From NCBI RefSeq assembly GCF_000827885.1, contig NZ_JTKH01000003.1, positions 124,001 through 188,000 on the forward strand: a stretch of 64,000 bases of DNA. Direction: 5' to 3'. The notes below the pieces were generated by a model. It was not told the origin of the DNA, did no database searches, and worked only from the letters and a program-made list of their open reading frames with translations. Below are positions 8,668-18,272 of the stretch, in pieces. A program made the translations under genes and the position numbers. Positions within the stretch are counted from its first letter, which is position 1; each line of letters starts with the position of its first letter. The stretch comes from Vibrio renipiscarius (GTDB lineage: Bacteria; Pseudomonadota; Gammaproteobacteria; Enterobacterales; Vibrionaceae).

Positions 8668-9393
8668 ATGTTTCTAACACCGTATTTTTCTTCACAAGAT
8701 CGTCAGTTCCAATTCACTCGTCAGCAAGCAAGCCATTTTGCCAAAAAAGTCGCGGGCGACTTTAATCCTCTTCACGATGAAGACAACAAACGTTTCTGCG
8801 TACCCGGTGACTTATTGTTTGCCGTCCTTCTTAGCCAAGAAGGCGTAAGCGAAAAAATGCGCTTTGAGTTTGCCGGTATGGTCAACGACGGTGTCGCACT
8901 GCATATTGAGCATAAATGTGATAAAGAAGCGGTTGTCGTAGATGCGAATGGTAAAGAATACCTTCGTATGTCACGCGAAGGTAATGTGAATCACGATGCC
9001 ACGTTTATCGAGCATGTCGTGACGAACTATGTCCAATTCTCGGGCATGAACTTTCCACATATCATGGTTCCGTTAATGGAAGAAAAGCAGATGATGATCA
9101 ACTGCCAGCGTCCACTCGTCATCTATGAAAGTATGGAAGTTGAATTTACACGCCTAGATATCACTGCACCTGAAGTCACCTTCACTGGTGCAACGTTTGA
9201 TGTCCAGGGCAAGCGCGGTATCGTGACACTTAACTTCGATTTTAAACAAGATGACAACATCGTTGGTAAAGGCGTGAAGCGCATGGTTGCCAGTGGTTTA
9301 AAGCCGTACACTCAGCACGATATCGACGACTTGGTTAATCGCTTTAACGAATGTAAAGCCAGCTTTCTTGCAGAGTTTAACCACGTTGCCTAA
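8668..9393 (+). CDS. DUF3581-family protein (hotdog-like)
   Basis: 241 residues, cytoplasmic. Residues 19-37 (QASHFAKKVAGDFNPLHDE) have the D-x-N-P-x-H pattern of MaoC/hotdog hydratases, and a second half repeats a hotdog-like arrangement. The family is conserved in marine Gammaproteobacteria with no established function; the hydratase or thioesterase link is only from the motif. Single gene followed by a strong GC-rich terminator. Confidence 0.75.
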   Translation: MFLTPYFSSQDRQFQFTRQQASHFAKKVAGDFNPLHDEDNKRFCVPGDLLFAVLLSQEGVSEKMRFEFAGMVNDGVALHIEHKCDKEAVVVDANGKEYLRMSREGNVNHDATFIEHVVTNYVQFSGMNFPHIMVPLMEEKQMMINCQRPLVIYESMEVEFTRLDITAPEVTFTGATFDVQGKRGIVTLNFDFKQDDNIVGKGVKRMVASGLKPYTQHDIDDLVNRFNECKASFLAEFNHVA

Positions 9394-9426
9394 CGTCAGC
9401 GCGATTTAAATGAATTAGCTTACATC

Positions 9427-9453
9427 GCCCCCGCCTTTTGCGGGGGCTTTTTT
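9427..9453 (+). terminator. Terminator after DUF3581 gene
   Basis: Stem GCCCCCGC / GCGGGGGC with a CTTTT loop and T6 tail. Confidence 0.95.
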
Positions 9454-9589
9454 ATGCCTGTCATACCCTAATATATCCTCCGCAAATCTTGCCCCTTTCC
9501 TTGCTCTTGGTTTGCTCAACCTTACAACCCCACTCGCTTGACCTCAGATGAAAGACCATCAGTGATATCTATCGCTCATATGGGTAAAA

Positions 9590-9646
9590 ATTATACAAAA
9601 AAATAACATTTTAAATTTTTATACATTTTTATTGCATAATCCCTCA
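9590..9646. promoter_or_regulatory. Candidate ArgR boxes / promoter of artPIQM
   Basis: Very AT-rich tract ahead of artP with two spaced half-site-like elements, TTATACAAAAAAATAACAT and TATACATTTTTATTGCATAA. These resemble degenerate tandem ARG boxes, which in E. coli lie upstream of art genes. The match is loose, so this is a suggestion only. Confidence 0.3.
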
Positions 9647-9693
9647 CTTATAGTAGCATGAATGACATATGGTAATTAATGCAGTATTTAAGC

Positions 9694-10422
9694 ATGAGTA
9701 TTCAAGTAAAACAGATCAACAAATCTTACGGTGACACCCAAGTTTTACACGACATTAGCTTCAACTGTCACAACGGTGAAACGCTGGTGTTGCTTGGTCC
9801 AAGTGGCGCAGGAAAAAGCTCACTTTTACGAGTGCTCAACTTGCTTGAGACGGCTGATAATGGTCAGTTAGATATTGCAGAATACTCATTTGATTTCGAC
9901 CAAAAGATAGAAGAAAGTGACGAGCGTCAGTTACGTCGTAAAGTCGGCATGGTGTTCCAACAATACAATCTGTGGCCCCACATGACGGTGATGCAGAACT
10001 TGATTGAAGCACCAACAAAAGTGAACGGCTTATCGAAAGAAGAAGCAAAAGATCTCGCTTTAGAAGTACTTAAGACTTTAAAGCTGGAAGATAAAGCCAA
10101 CACATGGCCAATGCAGCTTTCCGGTGGTCAGCAACAACGTGTCGCCATCGCAAGAGCATTAATGATGAAACCGGACGTGTTGTTGTTCGATGAACCAACG
10201 GCAGCACTTGATCCAGAAATCACCAACCAAGTGGTCGAAATCATCAAAGAATTGAGTTCGACGGGCATTACGCAAATTGTTGTCACCCATGAAGTCGATT
10301 TCGCGAAAAAAATTGCGTCACACGTTCTCTATTTAGAGCAAGGCCGTATCGTAGAACACGGCACCAACAACGCCTTTACTCATCCACAAACCACTCAGTT
10401 TGCGGACTATTTAAAACACTAA
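9694..10422 (+). CDS. artP: Arginine ABC transporter ATP-binding protein
   Basis: 242 residues from the ATG at 9694 ([13 protein letters not shown]), the length of E. coli ArtP. An in-frame ATG five codons upstream is possible. Walker A is [10 protein letters not shown]-loop [13 protein letters not shown], signature LSGGQQQR, Walker B VLLFDEP and H-switch VVTHEVDFA. The WPHMTV wording is typical of polar amino-acid importers. First gene of an art operon in the order ATPase, binding protein, two permeases. It powers high-affinity arginine uptake at the inner membrane. Confidence 0.93.
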   Translation: MSIQVKQINKSYGDTQVLHDISFNCHNGETLVLLGPSGAGKSSLLRVLNLLETADNGQLDIAEYSFDFDQKIEESDERQLRRKVGMVFQQYNLWPHMTVMQNLIEAPTKVNGLSKEEAKDLALEVLKTLKLEDKANTWPMQLSGGQQQRVAIARALMMKPDVLLFDEPTAALDPEITNQVVEIIKELSSTGITQIVVTHEVDFAKKIASHVLYLEQGRIVEHGTNNAFTHPQTTQFADYLKH

Positions 10423-10481
10423 TTATTCATAACGGCGGTCCATTGAAGGAACCCGCTTTTGTAATCTAGGAGTTATACAAA

Positions 10482-11213
10482 ATGAAAAAAATTATTCTTG
10501 CTTCGTTAATCGGTCTTGTTTCTACTCACGCTCTTGCACAACAAGAAATTAAATTCGTAATGGAGGCAACTTACCCTCCGTTTGAATTTATGGATGAGAA
10601 CAATCAAATTCAAGGATTTGACGTAGATTTAGCCAACGCGCTTTGTAATGAAATGGAAGCAAAGTGTACGTTCCATAATCAAGGTTTTGACAGCTTAATC
10701 CCTGCACTTAAGTTTAAACGTTATGATGCAGCGATTTCAGCAATGGACATTACCGACGCCCGTCTTGAGCAAGTGGCTTTTTCAAATGCGTATTACGATA
10801 ACTCCGCTGCGTTTATTTCTTTAGATGGCAAAGTGGCTGATCAAGCAGCATTAGAAGGCAAACGTGTCGGCGTGCAAAATGGCTCAACTCACCAAAGCTT
10901 CTTAATTGAGCAGATGCCAGGTGTGACTGCAGTGCCTTATTCAAGCTATCAAGATGCTTTCATCGACATGAAAAATGGCCGTATCGACTCAGTATTTGGT
11001 GACAATGCCGTGGTGGCTGAGTGGTTCAAGCGTGATAACAACCTTGCTTACGTAGGCGAAGCGATTACGAACGCGAAATACTTTGGTAACGGATTCGGCA
11101 TCGCGGTCAACAAAGATAACCAAGCGTTGGTTGAGCAATTAAACAGCGCATTGAAAGTGGTCAGCGCAAACGGCGTTTATGACCAAATTCACACTAAATA
11201 CTTCGGTAAGTAA
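10482..11213 (+). CDS. artI: Arginine ABC transporter periplasmic binding protein
   Basis: 243 residues with a clear signal peptide (MKKIILASLIGLVSTHALA, cut before QQEIKF). The class-3 solute-binding fold opens with MEATYPPFEFMDENNQIQGF and DVDLANALCNEM, and continues with FDSLIPALKFKRYDAAISAM, close to ArtI/ArtJ of enterics. It captures L-arginine (possibly ornithine) in the periplasm and delivers it to ArtQM. Good Shine-Dalgarno (AGGAG). It lies 59 bases after artP; the intervening stretch could form a processing hairpin. Only one binding protein is present here, so the ArtI versus ArtJ assignment is arbitrary. Confidence 0.9.
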   Translation: MKKIILASLIGLVSTHALAQQEIKFVMEATYPPFEFMDENNQIQGFDVDLANALCNEMEAKCTFHNQGFDSLIPALKFKRYDAAISAMDITDARLEQVAFSNAYYDNSAAFISLDGKVADQAALEGKRVGVQNGSTHQSFLIEQMPGVTAVPYSSYQDAFIDMKNGRIDSVFGDNAVVAEWFKRDNNLAYVGEAITNAKYFGNGFGIAVNKDNQALVEQLNSALKVVSANGVYDQIHTKYFGK

Positions 11214-11214
11214 T

Positions 11215-11904
11215 ATGGTATTGACGGGTTACACTCTGTCGCTCGTTCAAGCCAGTTGGATGACAGTCCAATTGGCTTGTACTAGCCTTGTTGTTGGTCT
11301 TGTATTGGCCGTATTGTTTGCAAGTGGTGAGATGTCGCGTCATGCTGCGTTGAGATGGCCAACAACCGCCTTTGTTACCCTCATCCGTGGTTTACCTGAG
11401 TTGTTAGTGGTGCTGTTTATCTACTTTGGATCAACCCAAGTATTGTTCATCATCACGGGCGAATTTATTGAGATTAGCCCTTTCATTTCAGGCGTCATCG
11501 CGTTATCGCTTATTTTTTCTTCTTATGCTGCACAAACCATTCGTGGCGCATTAAAAGCGGTGAATCGCGGACAAAGAGAAGCCGCGCATGCCTTAGGCAT
11601 GACTCGTTTCCATTCATTTTTTAGAATTGTATTACCACAAGCGGTCCGTCACGCATTACCTGGGCTGACCAACCAGTGGCTCGTGTTACTCAAAGACACC
11701 GCGTTGGTTTCACTGATTGGTGTGACGGATTTATTGAAACAAGCGCAGCTAACGTCAGCGTCTACTCATGAAGCTTTTACATGGTATGCCACCGCCGCCG
11801 CCATTTATTTAGTGATTACATTAATCACACAACATCTTGTGAAAAGACTAGACCGTAAGTTTGCAATTAAAGGCATGAGCAGTATTCAAGGAGCACAAGC
11901 ATGA
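11215..11904 (+). CDS. artQ: Arginine ABC transporter permease ArtQ
   Basis: 229 residues from the ATG at 11215, one base after the artI stop; the longer open frame overlaps artI and is unlikely. Polytopic His/Glu/Gln/Arg-type permease with the EAA loop GQREAAHALGMTRFHSFFRIVLP and the N-terminal FVTLIRGLPELLVVLFIYFG segment. It forms the membrane channel with ArtM. Overlaps artM by 4 bases. Confidence 0.92.
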   Translation: MVLTGYTLSLVQASWMTVQLACTSLVVGLVLAVLFASGEMSRHAALRWPTTAFVTLIRGLPELLVVLFIYFGSTQVLFIITGEFIEISPFISGVIALSLIFSSYAAQTIRGALKAVNRGQREAAHALGMTRFHSFFRIVLPQAVRHALPGLTNQWLVLLKDTALVSLIGVTDLLKQAQLTSASTHEAFTWYATAAAIYLVITLITQHLVKRLDRKFAIKGMSSIQGAQA

Positions 11905-12569
11905 AAGCTGAATATCTGGAACAACTCTTTGAAGGCTTAATGACCAGCTTCCAACTGACCGTCTCATCCTTGCTTGTTGGGTGTATTTTATCGCTCTTAA
12001 TGACCGTAACGCTGATCATGCGCACACCGATCATTCATTGGTTCAGCCGCGCATTGATTACGGTCTTTACCGGCACGCCCTTGCTGGTTCAAATATTCTT
12101 AGTTTATTACGGCCCAGGTCAGTTTGAATGGATTCGTGAAAGCATTCTGTGGGTTTGGCTAAGCCAACCTTGGTTCTGTGCAATGCTGGCATTGGCACTC
12201 AATACGGCCGCTTATAGTGCGCAATTGTTTAAAGGGGCGTTTAATACGATTCCTGAAGGCCAATGGCAAGCCTGTCGTGCACTAGGAATGAGCAAAGCCG
12301 CCAGTTTAAGAGTCTTGCTCCCTTACGCGTTGCGTCGCGCGGTTCCGGCTTATTCAAATGAAGTCATTCTGGTTTTTAAAGGGACATCACTGGCGAGCAC
12401 GATTACCATCATGGATTTGATGGGTTATGCGCAACGTATCAATGCACAAACCTACGACACATTAACCGTATTTGGCATCGCTGGCGCGTTCTACTTAGTA
12501 GTGAACGGCTTGCTTACCCTGCTTTTCCGTCAACTAGAGAAAAAAGCACTGGCATTTGAAGCTGCGTAA
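11901..12569 (+). CDS. artM: Arginine ABC transporter permease ArtM
   Basis: 222 residues, the same length as E. coli ArtM. Second membrane subunit with FTGTPLLVQIFLVYYG and the EAA loop GQWQACRALGMSKAASLRVL contacting the ATPase. The start ATG overlaps the artQ stop, with AGGAG upstream, indicating coupled translation. Last gene of the operon. Confidence 0.93.
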   Translation: MKAEYLEQLFEGLMTSFQLTVSSLLVGCILSLLMTVTLIMRTPIIHWFSRALITVFTGTPLLVQIFLVYYGPGQFEWIRESILWVWLSQPWFCAMLALALNTAAYSAQLFKGAFNTIPEGQWQACRALGMSKAASLRVLLPYALRRAVPAYSNEVILVFKGTSLASTITIMDLMGYAQRINAQTYDTLTVFGIAGAFYLVVNGLLTLLFRQLEKKALAFEAA

Positions 12570-12644
12570 TTTGAGTTATGAATCTGCCTTACGCATTTGA
12601 CTCGCATTCGCGGGGGCATTCATTGGCTCTGCACCCCCCACAAA

Positions 12645-12676
12645 AAAGGGCGATAAATCATAATTTATCGCCCTTT
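12645..12676 (-). terminator. Terminator between artM and the methyltransferase gene
   Basis: Perfect 14-bp stem AAAGGGCGATAAAT / ATTTATCGCCCTTT with a 4-base loop. The A-run on the left gives a T-tract for minus-strand transcription (end of the 12692 gene). The plus side ends TTTCCTC and is weaker. Confidence 0.85.
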
Positions 12677-12691
12677 CCTCATTATAAGTCT

Positions 12692-13153
12692 TTAAATCCA
12701 GCGCCTGACACGTTGCTTATAGTCCAAATACTCTGGGCCAAAATTATTTTCTAACGCTTTCTCTTCAGGCCGAATCTGAAAACGATTTAAGTACATAACA
12801 AAACCGTAAGGCAACAATAGGCACAGCATGTTCTGCTGCCAATAACCCAAACCGACCAATAGAATCATTAGCGCTAAATACATTGGATTACGCGTATAAG
12901 CAAAAATGCCACTGTCCACCACCGTACTCGCGGCCTCGACGTTGATTGGATTGACCGTCGTTTTCGCTTTACGAAACTCATACACGCCCGCCAACCCAAT
13001 CACACCAGAAAGCCCTACCGCAGCAACCGCGACAAATAGATTTAGCGGAAACTCGAAACGAAAAACCACCCAAACTTTATCGATAACCGTCATGAGAATG
13101 ACAAAGATGACAAAGAGTGCCACTGGGGGTATTTTTCTTTCTAGCTTATCCAT
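12692..13153 (-). CDS. Isoprenylcysteine carboxyl methyltransferase-family membrane protein
   Basis: 153 residues with about four membrane helices and the ICMT/PEMT family motif YTRNPMYLALMILLVG followed by RPEEKALENNFGPEY, the SAM and substrate-binding region. Bacteria do not make prenylated CAAX proteins, so the true methyl acceptor is unknown. Its start codon overlaps the stop of the upstream ydiJ by one base (TAATG), so the two are translated together. Confidence 0.8.
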   Translation of the reverse strand: MDKLERKIPPVALFVIFVILMTVIDKVWVVFRFEFPLNLFVAVAAVGLSGVIGLAGVYEFRKAKTTVNPINVEAASTVVDSGIFAYTRNPMYLALMILLVGLGYWQQNMLCLLLPYGFVMYLNRFQIRPEEKALENNFGPEYLDYKQRVRRWI

Positions 13154-16100
13154 TAAATGATCTCTAATAGCGCCTGTAACGGGTGTTTCGTCTTCACATG
13201 TTCAAAACGTTTTACCTGGCTTCGGCAAGAGTAACCCGTCACCAAGCAACGTTCTTTAGGGAGCTCTTCCAAGCGAGGCTTCCAACTTAGCGCATAAATG
13301 TCTTTCGACATTTGCAGCTTGTCGACTTCATGACCAAAGGTACCTGCCATACCACAACAACCGACAGGAACTGTATTCAGTTTGGCACCAAAATGACTAA
13401 AAATCGCGCCCCATTCTTTTTCCGCATTCGGCAGTTTGGTTTTTTCTGTGCAATGCGCCAACAAATACCATGGTTCATCTGTTGAGGCTTGCAACGAAAA
13501 CTCGGCTAAGCGTGGCTCTAGCCATTCATGGACAGTTAAAACGTCAAACTCTCCGCGTTTATCACCAAGGATTTCGTTGTATTCATCGCGATAACAAAGC
13601 ACCAGCGCAGGGTCAACGCCAACCATTGGGATAGCTAAATCAGCGACTTGCTCTAAGAACATAGCGGTGCTTTTCGCATTGCGCGCAAACTGCGCCAAAA
13701 AGCCCTTAATATGCTGCGCTTTACCGTTTGGTTTGAATGGCAATAACACCGGGGTTTTACCCAATTTAATCAGCAATTGAACAAAGTCCTCAACCACGTC
13801 GGCATCATAATAGCTCGTGAAAGGATCTTGAACGATCAATACATGATTGGCTTTTTCTTCACTCGACATGCCGGCTAACGCTTGCATATCAAACGCTTTA
13901 ACGGCCGCCACACGTTTTTCCAAGGTCGGCACTGATAACAACGGTGCATCCACATACCCGACTGTCGCTGCGGTGAGATCTTGCACCCACTTCTGCTTTA
14001 ACACACCATTGATGAGTGTCGGCGCCTTTGCCATCAGCGGCAACATGGTTTCAATATTCGCCACTAAATAGTCTTTTGCAGGGCGTTGATAGCGGCTGTA
14101 GTAAATGTTTAAAAAGCGCGAACGGAAGCTCGGTACATCCACTTTAATAGGACACTGACTCGCACACGCTTTACACGCTAAACACCCATTCATTGCTTCA
14201 TAAACTTCATGAGAGAAGTCGTATTGATGACGCTTATTAAATGTGTGGCGCACACGATCAAGCAAGGTTTTTACACTCGCCGATTGCAGCGCTTGTTTTT
14301 CAAGATCGAGAATATCAACGCCTTGTTCTGTTAGCTGACGTAGCCATTCTCGTACCAATCCAGCCCGGCCTTTCGGTGAGTGTCTGCGATCGGCGGAAAC
14401 CTTCATCGATGGGCACATTGGTGATGCGGTATCATAGTTAAAGCATAAGCCGTTACCGTTACACTCCATCGCCTGTTTAAAACTATCACGCACTTTGACA
14501 TCGATTTGACGATCATAAAAACCGCGCTTCGTGTCAGACACTTTGACCAGAGCTTCTTGGCTTTCAAGCGGTGTACAAATTTTCCCAGGGTTCATTTTAT
14601 TTTGGGGATCAAAGGCCGATTTTACACGGCGCAATTCCGTGAATAACGCTTCACCAAAAAATTCTGGCCCATATTCAGAACGGAATCCTTTGCCATGCTC
14701 TCCCCACATTAAGCCGCCGTATTTGGCCACCAGCTTCACCACTTCATCAGAAATCTCATGCATGAGTTTCTCCTGATGAGGGTCGCACATATCCAACGCA
14801 GGACGAACATGCAATACGCCCGCATCCACATGGCCAAACATGCCGTAGTTCAGTTGCTTTGCATCGAGCAACTGACGGAATTCATCGATAAAGTCGGCTA
14901 GGTTTTCAGGGGGAACACAGGTATCTTCAGCAAATGCGACGGGTTTAGCTCGGCCTTTCGCCGCGCCTAGCAAGCCCACCGCTTTTTTACGCATGTTGTA
15001 AATCTTGTTGATACTGGCAACATCATCCACGACTTGATAGCCAATAATGCCCGCCTCTTCGCTGATCAGCATCTCATCTAGGCGTGCGATTAACGTATCG
15101 AGTTGTTGTTGCACTTCATCACAATCTTGTCCGGCAAATTCCACCATGTTGATGCCTAACATGTCTCTATTAGGGACATCAGTGATCAAGTCACTCACGG
15201 TGTGCCAAACAATATCTTCTTTCGCGAGATTCAATACTTTTGAATCAATGGTTTCAACCGAGAGCGCGTGTGCGTCTACCATAAACGGAGCATTACGCAG
15301 TGCCGAATCAAAACTGTTGTATTTAACGTTGACCAAGCTACGAGCTTTAGGGATCTTAGTCAGGTTCAATTTCGCTTCAGTAATGAAGGCTAATGAGCCT
15401 TCCGCGCCACACAACACACGAGTTAAATCGAACTCGCCACTGTGCTCATCGATGGCATTTTTTAAATCGTAACCCGTAAGAAATCGGTTTAACGGCGGGA
15501 ATTTAGCTAGGATTTGGTCTCGGTGTTGGCGGCAAATTTGTTCTGTTGCCTCCAACGCAATTGCCGCATAACTCTGTGGTTCTGGCTGGCCATGGGATAA
15601 ATCCGTCTCCATCACCGAGCCGTCAGCAAACACCGCTTGCAGAGACAAAACATGATCCGATGTTTTACCGTATTTCAAGGAACCTTGACCCGAAGCATCC
15701 GTATTGATCATCCCGCCTAACGTGGCGCGGTTACTGGTGGAAAGGTCTGGCGAAAAAAAGTAACCATAAGAACGAATCGCGTCATTCAGTTGGTCTTTCA
15801 CCACCCCAGTTTGTACACGCACCCAGCCTTCTTTTTCATTGATTTCAAGGACTTTATTCATATGGCGGGATAGATCCACCACCACACCTTGTGTCAATGA
15901 CTGGCCATTGGTGCCCGTACCGCCCCCGCGTGGAGAAAATTTTACGCGCTCATAGACAGGCTTCACGCTGATTTGACCAATCAGTGCGACGTCTTCTGTT
16001 GATTTGGGATGAACAATCGCTTGTGGCAGCATTTGATAGACACTGTTGTCAGTGGCAACGGCTAAGCGGCTTGAGTATTGTGTTTCGATATCACCGGTAA

Positions 16101-16179
16101 ATCCTGCTGATTTCAGTTCATCTAAAAAACTGAGCACAACATGATCAACATCGGGTTGAGAATGAAGTCTTGGTAACAT
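13153..16179 (-). CDS. ydiJ: FAD-binding and Fe-S dehydrogenase, YdiJ type (D-2-hydroxyglutarate dehydrogenase family)
   Basis: 1008 residues, close to E. coli YdiJ (about 1018). The N-terminal PCMH/FAD-binding domain has SPRGGGTGTNGQSLTQGVVVD around residues 85-105. The FAD-oxidase C domain contains GEHGKGFRSEYGPEFFG. A ferredoxin-like centre is CLACKACASQCPIKV, and the C-terminal CCG-type domain has GCCGMAGTFGHE. YdiJ-like enzymes oxidise D-2-hydroxyacids such as D-2-hydroxyglutarate and pass electrons to the respiratory chain or a ferredoxin-type acceptor. Cytoplasmic or peripheral membrane. No visible frameshift. Upstream gene of a two-gene operon with the ICMT-family gene. Confidence 0.88.
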   Translation of the reverse strand: MLPRLHSQPDVDHVVLSFLDELKSAGFTGDIETQYSSRLAVATDNSVYQMLPQAIVHPKSTEDVALIGQISVKPVYERVKFSPRGGGTGTNGQSLTQGVVVDLSRHMNKVLEINEKEGWVRVQTGVVKDQLNDAIRSYGYFFSPDLSTSNRATLGGMINTDASGQGSLKYGKTSDHVLSLQAVFADGSVMETDLSHGQPEPQSYAAIALEATEQICRQHRDQILAKFPPLNRFLTGYDLKNAIDEHSGEFDLTRVLCGAEGSLAFITEAKLNLTKIPKARSLVNVKYNSFDSALRNAPFMVDAHALSVETIDSKVLNLAKEDIVWHTVSDLITDVPNRDMLGINMVEFAGQDCDEVQQQLDTLIARLDEMLISEEAGIIGYQVVDDVASINKIYNMRKKAVGLLGAAKGRAKPVAFAEDTCVPPENLADFIDEFRQLLDAKQLNYGMFGHVDAGVLHVRPALDMCDPHQEKLMHEISDEVVKLVAKYGGLMWGEHGKGFRSEYGPEFFGEALFTELRRVKSAFDPQNKMNPGKICTPLESQEALVKVSDTKRGFYDRQIDVKVRDSFKQAMECNGNGLCFNYDTASPMCPSMKVSADRRHSPKGRAGLVREWLRQLTEQGVDILDLEKQALQSASVKTLLDRVRHTFNKRHQYDFSHEVYEAMNGCLACKACASQCPIKVDVPSFRSRFLNIYYSRYQRPAKDYLVANIETMLPLMAKAPTLINGVLKQKWVQDLTAATVGYVDAPLLSVPTLEKRVAAVKAFDMQALAGMSSEEKANHVLIVQDPFTSYYDADVVEDFVQLLIKLGKTPVLLPFKPNGKAQHIKGFLAQFARNAKSTAMFLEQVADLAIPMVGVDPALVLCYRDEYNEILGDKRGEFDVLTVHEWLEPRLAEFSLQASTDEPWYLLAHCTEKTKLPNAEKEWGAIFSHFGAKLNTVPVGCCGMAGTFGHEVDKLQMSKDIYALSWKPRLEELPKERCLVTGYSCRSQVKRFEHVKTKHPLQALLEII

Positions 16180-16608
16180 TGCTTCCTGCCCCTACTACGC
16201 TGATCCATTCAGCATTGGGTTACTTTTATTTGTGTTGTGTCACTTTACAACATTTAAAAGCGTGATCAAATCAGAATTACAATGCCCCAATGCATTTTTT
16301 GTATCGACGAATCAAAGAGATTTGTCCCCTCTTTTTATCTTCTCGATGCTGGCTTACCCACCAAAACGTATTGCCTTTTTTGATCTCTGTCTTGCGCGCA
16401 AGGACGTACAACAAATCAAGTTCAAGCATGAGCGGATGGCGGCATCGCTTGCACCCTATCTATTTCATTGAACCTCTCCCCAATCCCCCGCCATTCATCT
16501 TTTTTTCCCTTACCTTTCGACCTTTACTCGCGCTCGATAGTTGCGAGCGACCGCAAGAACGCGTTAAAATAACCGACTTTGTTCATTTTACGAGTTTTGT
16601 CGCGATCT
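16180..16608. other. 429-base divergent intergenic region
   Basis: Between ydiJ (-) and the DUF2786 gene (+). Several short open frames on the plus strand have no Shine-Dalgarno and no recognisable domain. I see no RNA or repeat. Confidence 0.5.
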
Positions 16609-17292
16609 ATGCATAAACAAAAAGCCTTAAAAAAGATTGCCAAGTGTCTAGAGCTTGGTAACTCTGCCAACGTCAATGAAGCTGCGAATGCGATCAGAAT
16701 GGCGCATAGCCTTATGCTCAAGTATGGCTTGGATAAGGACGATATTGAGTTTATCAAGATGGGCAAAACGCAATCGACCCATCTATTGCCAGCCAACGTA
16801 AGCTCGACACTGCTGCGCGTCATTCGAGGTATCAATACCAAGTTTGGTGTCGAAGCCGTTCTACTAAACCACAAAGGTTTAAAGCGCGTCGAATTCATTG
16901 GTGAAGCCGATCGCGCTATTTTTGCCGCGTTTGCCTTTGATATTGTTTACCGTGAAATGAATGAACACACCGGAAAATTCCGCAACAGTTTCGCAGGAAC
17001 AGGCACATCAAGCCTAGAAGTCACTCGCCGAGTGAACTCTTACCTATCTGGTTGGGTTGAGGGCGCATTAGAGAAGTTGCCTATCATTTCACCAGACGAA
17101 GAATCTGCCAATAAAATCGAAGATTATATCGATAAAGAATTTAAGAATATCGATCGTGAAACCTTCAAACAGCAATTGCGTGAAGCGATGAAAAACCTCA
17201 CTGCTGACTATGAAGTAGGACTCAAAAAAGGGCGTACTTTATCGGTTAATCGCCCTATCGACGGCGCTCCTGAGCGTAAACTGCTGCGTTAA
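16609..17292 (+). CDS. DUF2786 domain-containing protein
   Basis: 227 residues from the ATG at 16609 (MHKQKALKKIAKCLELG); the upstream extension begins at a TTG and lacks family support. The N-terminal segment with KIAKCLELGNSANVNEAANA and MLKYGLDKDDI is the DUF2786 signature. The central part resembles the DUF7168-type domain that follows it in homologues. The C-terminal ~50 residues are charged and helical. Soluble; function unknown, also seen in phages and plasmids. No strong Shine-Dalgarno precedes it. Confidence 0.75.
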   Translation: MHKQKALKKIAKCLELGNSANVNEAANAIRMAHSLMLKYGLDKDDIEFIKMGKTQSTHLLPANVSSTLLRVIRGINTKFGVEAVLLNHKGLKRVEFIGEADRAIFAAFAFDIVYREMNEHTGKFRNSFAGTGTSSLEVTRRVNSYLSGWVEGALEKLPIISPDEESANKIEDYIDKEFKNIDRETFKQQLREAMKNLTADYEVGLKKGRTLSVNRPIDGAPERKLLR

Positions 17293-17456
17293 TTTATGTA
17301 AAGCACACCTCATAAGTGGCGGCAAAACAAACAACTTCTTGCTGCCACGTTAATCTTATGTCAAATATCGTGCGTACATTTGACATAACGAACATCATAA
17401 GGTTAATTGCATCCCATTAATTTGTTGTATGAATACTTCACATGGAGATGCGATCT

Positions 17457-18125
17457 GTGAAAAAACTCACTTTAGCTTTAGCGCTGACTATTGCACTGAC
17501 CGGCTGCCAAGCTACTCAACGTCAAAATGCCACCACGGGTGAGAGCGAAACGAACTCTGCCACTTCTGGCGCACTACTTGGTGCGATTGCGGGTGTTGCG
17601 ATTGGCCTTGCGACAGGTGATGACGCGAAAGAACGTCGTAAAAATGCACTTATTGGCGCAGCAGGCGGCGCGGCAATTGGTGGTGGTGCGGGTTACTACT
17701 TTGACCAACAAGAAGCGGCGCTACGCAAGCAACTGCTGGATTCAGGTGTACAAGTTGAACGTATTGGTGAAAACCAACTGGTTTTACGCCTAGAAAACGG
17801 CATTGGCTTTGCTTCAAGTTCATACCAATTGGATCCAACCATTCACCGCACTCTCGCGGGCGTGGCGACCATATTGGTTGAATACCCAAACACCAGTTTA
17901 GTCGTGAATGGCTACACCGATAGCACGGGTAACGATCAAATGAACCAAACGCTTTCTGAGCGACGTGCAGAGTCTGTTCGTAGCTACCTTGTTCAACAAG
18001 GTGTTGCTCCGGGTCGTGCCATTGCTCGTGGCTATGGCGAACGCTTCCCGCTATGTTCAAATGACACCACGGCTGGCCGTGCGTGTAACCGCCGTGTAGA
18101 AATTCAGATCCTACCGCTGAAATAA
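17457..18125 (+). CDS. OmpA-family lipoprotein (YiaD-like)
   Basis: About 222 residues. Lipoprotein signal MKKLTLALALTIALTGC with lipobox LTGC; Cys17 from the GTG start at 17457. I favour this GTG because the only GGAG lies 10 bases before it and abuts the alternative ATGs at 17442/17448. A glycine-rich hydrophobic hairpin follows (GALLGAIAGVAIGLATG, then GAAGGAAIGGGAGYY). The OmpA peptidoglycan-binding domain then has VNGYTDSTGNDQMNQTLSERRA and ends with ACNRRVEIQ. Likely tethers the outer membrane to peptidoglycan. Single gene. Confidence 0.88.
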   Translation: MKKLTLALALTIALTGCQATQRQNATTGESETNSATSGALLGAIAGVAIGLATGDDAKERRKNALIGAAGGAAIGGGAGYYFDQQEAALRKQLLDSGVQVERIGENQLVLRLENGIGFASSSYQLDPTIHRTLAGVATILVEYPNTSLVVNGYTDSTGNDQMNQTLSERRAESVRSYLVQQGVAPGRAIARGYGERFPLCSNDTTAGRACNRRVEIQILPLK

Positions 18126-18143
18126 CGGTTATTCGCTTTGTTT

Positions 18144-18176
18144 ACCATGCCAATGGGTTTATTCTCATCGGCATGG
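18144..18176 (+). terminator. Possible terminator after the OmpA-like lipoprotein gene
   Basis: Stem CCATGCCAATG / CATCGGCATGG with one mismatch and a 10-base loop, followed by TTGTTCC. Weak T-tract. Confidence 0.4.
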
Positions 18177-18272
18177 TTGTTCCTTTGAACGACCCTTCAT
18201 GCATTTATTCTCAATCTAGTCATCCATTTAAGTGACTCTCGTTTTCGAGCTGCAATAGGACGCTCTCACAAC

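Noticed and set aside
16232..16579. Two overlapping plus-strand ORFs upstream of the DUF2786 gene
   Set aside because: No Shine-Dalgarno, no signal or domain, and low-quality composition.
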